NCBI GenBank assembly: GCA_030040395.1
Contig: JASHTU010000298.1
Coordinates: forward strand, 1-9,391
Origin: Acidobacteriaceae bacterium
Lineage (GTDB): Bacteria; Acidobacteriota; Terriglobia; Terriglobales; Acidobacteriaceae
Reading direction: 5' to 3'
Length of the DNA: 9,391 bases
Below are positions 7,305-9,391 of this stretch, piece after piece. How positions within the stretch are numbered: position 1 is the stretch's first letter; every line of letters starts with the position of its first letter. A program made the translations under genes and the position numbers. The notes beneath the pieces are model-generated. The model saw only the letters and a program-made list of their open reading frames with translations. It had not been told where the DNA came from and made no database searches.

Positions 7305-7355
7305 TAATCCGCAAGGCCGACTTTCACCCGACGGTAGCTTGAGCGGAGGCGGGAC

Positions 7356-7709
7356 ATGGTAGTTAAGACTCAATGCAAAGGACACGAAGTGACCGGGTTG
7401 CGCGTGGGCGCTTACAACGCGCGGAGATATTTTCCCAAGCATGTTGCGGACATTGAGCTGCAACTGGATCATCTTCGCATCCAATGCGGGTTATCGCCGG
7501 AGTTTTGGCGCGGCCAGCCCGAGATCAACGATCCTCGGCTCTGCGCGTGGCTGGAGTCGAAGCAGTTCCACGGTAAACCCTGCCGGAGCTCGATGCCGAT
7601 GGCCATGATCCCCTCGGGCGAGAACTCGTTCAAGTTAGGGCCGACTTCGCTCAACGGGGCTGCGAAGCCAAGGCCCCGGTCGGTTTCCGCCCCCTGGGGC
7701 TCTGACTAG
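7356..7709 (+). CDS. Small uncharacterised protein, paralog A
   Basis: Predicted 117-residue soluble protein. GGAGG at 7345-7349, six bases before the ATG, gives a strong start. I do not recognise a named family. It is a clear paralog of the protein at 8571-8930: over the first 96 residues the two align without gaps at about 56% identity (54/96 by eye). Blocks kept in both are NARR-x-FP (21-27), ELQL-x-HL (34-40), PEFWR (48-52), PEI-x-D (55-59), FHGK (71-74) and AMI (83-85). Four His/Cys residues are kept: H39, C44, H72 and C76, spaced H-x4-C and H-x3-C, which could bind a metal. The C-terminal 20 or so residues are not conserved and look disordered. It lies 111 bases upstream of the AbiEi-like gene on the same strand, with the paralog beyond, so the three may form a cassette. 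Confidence 0.75.
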   Translation: MVVKTQCKGHEVTGLRVGAYNARRYFPKHVADIELQLDHLRIQCGLSPEFWRGQPEINDPRLCAWLESKQFHGKPCRSSMPMAMIPSGENSFKLGPTSLNGAAKPRPRSVSAPWGSD

Positions 7710-7820
7710 CTCCTGACGCATCCGCGGCTTCGATTTTTGGCTCTGCACGGCACGGAAATTGATAGGGCCCGCAAGCGTTCAACCTCAACTGTTCGACCTG
7801 TCGACGGAAGGGAGACTGCG

Positions 7821-8345
7821 ATGAAGACGAACCCCACTATGAGCGAACTGGAGAAACGGGCGGTTGAAGCGCTTCGGACGCTGCTTGGGCAAGTTTCGGT
7901 TATCAAGCTTAAGGAAATTAAACTCGCGCCCCTCACCACGGGAGACACCGGCATTGTGGCCCGCCTTGACGTGCTGGGTCATCGGCACACCCTGAATTGC
8001 GAGATCAAAGAGAACGCGCAACCGCAGAATTTGCGCGAGGCTTTGCACAAGCTGCACGACGGCGCCGCTCAGTGCGACGAGCCCGCGACGCCAGTGCTGA
8101 TTGCGCCTTACCTCTCTCCGGAAGCGCAAACGCTGTGCAAAGAGAGCCACGCCGGCTTTCTCGATCTTGAAGGGAACGCGCGCTTGGCGCTAGGCGAAGC
8201 GTTTATCGGCAAGCGGTCGCGCACCTTGGGCAACGCCCATCGTTCCACCGCCGCCTACCCTCGGCCTGCGGCGGCGAGTACGCCACGGCTGCCCTTGGCG
8301 CATGCCGCAAGAGGCGGCCGCAGCGTGTCAACCTTCGGAGATTGA
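7821..8345 (+). CDS. PD-(D/E)XK-like protein resembling AbiEi antitoxin N-terminus
   Basis: Predicted 174-residue protein. GGAAGGGAG at 7806-7814 supports ATG 7821. Residues 8-35 are helical. VARLDVLGHRHTLNCEIKEN (47-66) fits a PD-(D/E)XK core with D50, E61 and K63. It is followed by PVLIAPYLSP (91-100), C106 and AGFLDLEGNARLALGEAFIG (111-130). The LDLEGNARL block recalls the first domain of AbiEi-like type IV toxin-antitoxin proteins, which normally continue into a winged helix. Here the rest (131-174) is Arg/Ala/Pro-rich and shows no fold, so the protein is either a short variant or truncated. No AbiEii-type nucleotidyltransferase toxin is next to it; instead two paralogous small proteins flank it. 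Family assignment comes from recalled motifs, not a search. The active-site triad looks intact, but nuclease activity is unproven. Confidence 0.65.
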   Translation: MKTNPTMSELEKRAVEALRTLLGQVSVIKLKEIKLAPLTTGDTGIVARLDVLGHRHTLNCEIKENAQPQNLREALHKLHDGAAQCDEPATPVLIAPYLSPEAQTLCKESHAGFLDLEGNARLALGEAFIGKRSRTLGNAHRSTAAYPRPAAASTPRLPLAHAARGGRSVSTFGD

Positions 8346-8383
8346 CGCGGGCGGAGGCCGGGGAAGTCCATTTTTCAATCGAC

Positions 8384-8400
8384 GGCGCCGGTCCGGCGCC
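8384..8400. other. Hyphenated palindrome after the AbiEi-like gene
   Basis: GGCGCCGG (8384-8391), T, CCGGCGCC (8393-8400) is a perfect palindrome. As RNA it gives a 7-bp stem with loop GTC, 38 bases after the stop. No T run follows, though TTTTT lies just upstream (8371-8375). Confidence 0.45.
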
Positions 8401-8493
8401 ATCCTGATCAACGGCAAGAGCCGAGATTTCCTTGACAACTTTGCGAAAGAGCATCACCATGCCCGCAGAATGATGGCGTGCCGGCGGATAGTT

Positions 8494-8522
8494 AGGCGGC
8501 CGGCGCGCGCCTTGCGTTTTTT
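8494..8522 (+). terminator. Possible intrinsic terminator before paralog B
   Basis: AGGCG (8494-8498) pairs with CGCCT (8508-8512), and the segment also holds the palindrome GGCGCGCGCC (8502-8511). Four bases later comes TTTTTT (8517-8522). The short stem and the gap before the T run make it imperfect. If real, it would end transcription of the AbiEi-like gene and imply a separate promoter for paralog B. Confidence 0.35.
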
Positions 8523-8570
8523 CCGGACCCCTGGAAGTCGGCTTTTTCATTCGCGTCTTGGAGGCAGGTC

Positions 8571-8930
8571 ATGGTGGTGAGGACGCTAGGCGTGGGCCGT
8601 GAAGTGGCCGGGCTCTACATCGGGCCACGCAACGCGCGGCGCAACTTTCCCCGCAGCATCGACGGCGTGGAACTGCAATTGGGCCATTTGCATATTCGTT
8701 GCGAGTTGGCGCCCGAATTTTGGCGGGACCGCCCGGAGATTTGCGATCGCCGTCTGGGCGACTGGCTGGCATCAAAGATTTTTCATGGAAAATCCTGCCG
8801 CGCGCCCGCGCCGGTGGCGATGATTCGCAAGGGGAAGAATTTCTATAAAGTGCAGCCCTTCACATTGCCGCCCGCCTCAGCCAACGGCCTGTCGCGCATC
8901 GGGCCGGTGAGGCTCCCGCCGCCGAAGTGA
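8571..8930 (+). CDS. Small uncharacterised protein, paralog B
   Basis: Predicted 119-residue soluble protein, paralog of the protein at 7356-7709. The start is supported by GGAGG at 8560-8564, six bases before the ATG, the same ribosome binding site and spacing as paralog A. Conserved blocks are E11-V12-x-G14-L15, NARR-x-FP (21-27), ELQL-x-HL (34-40), APEFWR (47-52), FHGK (71-74) and AMI (83-85), with H39, C44, H72 and C76 kept. The C-terminus (about 97-119) is Pro-rich and diverged. No family is recognised and no function can be assigned. It lies 225 bases after the AbiEi-like gene, with a possible terminator between, and converges on the RNase J gene. Two good copies with intact start signals in 1.6 kb suggest a retained, possibly multi-copy family. 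Confidence 0.75.
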   Translation: MVVRTLGVGREVAGLYIGPRNARRNFPRSIDGVELQLGHLHIRCELAPEFWRDRPEICDRRLGDWLASKIFHGKSCRAPAPVAMIRKGKNFYKVQPFTLPPASANGLSRIGPVRLPPPK

Positions 8931-8950
8931 AGGCGAATTGCAGCGCTACG

Positions 8951-9067
8951 ATCTCCGCTTCGCCGCCCGGCCGCCTACGAGTTTCATTCACCGCGCGAAC
9001 CCCGCCATTCGCCGGTGGGTGAGACCAACCGGTGTCCATTGGCATTCGACGGCCGGGTGGCGGAGAT
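8951..9067. other. Large self-complementary segment between convergent genes
   Basis: CGCCGCCCGGCCG (8961-8973) pairs with CGGCCGGGTGGCG (9050-9062): 12 Watson-Crick pairs plus one G-U. Outside it, ATCTC (8951-8955) pairs with GAGAT (9063-9067) across a 5-base bulge. Inside the 76-base loop, CCGGTGGGT (9012-9020) pairs with ACCAACCGG (9024-9032) with one mismatch. It lies between the 3' ends of paralog B and the RNase J gene, so a bidirectional terminator or 3'-end stabiliser is the simplest reading. Confidence 0.5.
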
Positions 9068-9100
9068 TTGTTCTTCGATGCTGGTTGTTCCCTGGAATCT

Positions 9101-9391
9101 CTAAATCTCCAGGATGACGGGCATGATCATCGGGCGTCGCCCGGTGGATTTCTGGATCAGCTTCTTCAGCTCCACGCGCACCTTTTCGTTCACCATGCCA
9201 TAGTCCGATTTCTGCTCGATGTTGAGGCCATCGAGCGTCTTCAGCACCACTTCGCGCGCCTGATCGGTAATGTCAGAGCCGCCGAATCCACGCATGATGA
9301 TTTCCGGCGCGCGCTCCACCTTGCCGGTTTTCTTGTTGATGGCGAGCACGGTGAGCACGATGCCGTCTTCAGACAGGACGCGCCGGTCGCG
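9101..9391 (-). CDS. rnj: Ribonuclease J, C-terminal part (5' end outside window)
   Basis: The last 96 codons of a minus-strand gene that runs off the right edge. The frame is open from 9391 to the TAG at 9101-9103. The sequence ends with RGFGGSDITDQAREVV, then KVRVELKKLIQKSTGRRP and MIMPVILEI. This is the C-terminal domain of RNase J, a metallo-beta-lactamase/beta-CASP ribonuclease with 5'-3' exo- and endonuclease activity in mRNA turnover and rRNA maturation. The catalytic metallo-beta-lactamase part lies outside the window. The ending is typical of RNase J, so the C-terminus appears intact. It converges with paralog B across the self-complementary segment at 8951-9067. Confidence 0.93.
   Translation of the reverse strand, partial: RDRRVLSEDGIVLTVLAINKKTGKVERAPEIIMRGFGGSDITDQAREVVLKTLDGLNIEQKSDYGMVNEKVRVELKKLIQKSTGRRPMIMPVILEI

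Overview
The window looks like chromosomal DNA from a GC-rich soil bacterium, most likely an Acidobacteriota (Terriglobia/Koribacter-like) genome. This rests on recalled resemblance: the RNase J C-terminus, the Gln-variant CPBP protein, the AbiEi-like small protein and the two copies of a small uncharacterised protein all look like proteins of that phylum. No search was run.

Left half (1-5767) is compact and ordinary. A single-pass membrane protein (74-595) is followed 8 bases later by an EamA/DMT-type transporter (604-1605) and then by a CPBP-family membrane protein whose usual Glu-Glu motif reads Gln-Gln (1634-2419). It converges on, and overlaps by 94 bases, a second CPBP-family protein with intact catalytic motifs on the minus strand (2326-3201). 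A 208-base divergent intergenic region with two hairpins separates that gene from purA (3410-4726). purA is followed by an ABM-domain small protein (4780-5067) and a secreted DUF4440/SnoaL-like protein (5207-5767).

Middle (5768-7355) is about 1.6 kb with no gene I can support, but it is dense in structure. From left to right it holds an AT-rich stretch with a degenerate 30-base duplication and a 12-base palindrome, a GC-rich cluster of hairpins with two mutually exclusive pairings, a 207-bp element bounded by perfect 48-bp inverted repeats (MITE-like or invertible), three tandem 26-bp repeats carrying paired GATC sites, a perfect TGTGA-N6-TCACA palindrome, and a 10-bp inverted repeat around a 36-base loop.

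Right end (7356-8930) holds a small cassette: two paralogous uncharacterised proteins (117 and 119 aa, about 56% identical over their first 96 residues) flank a 174-aa protein with a PD-(D/E)XK-like core. That middle protein resembles the N-terminal part of AbiEi-like type IV antitoxins but lacks a winged-helix tail. This cassette is the best candidate in the window for something undescribed. A strongly self-complementary segment (8951-9067) lies between its last gene and the convergent, 5'-truncated RNase J gene (9101-9391, minus strand).
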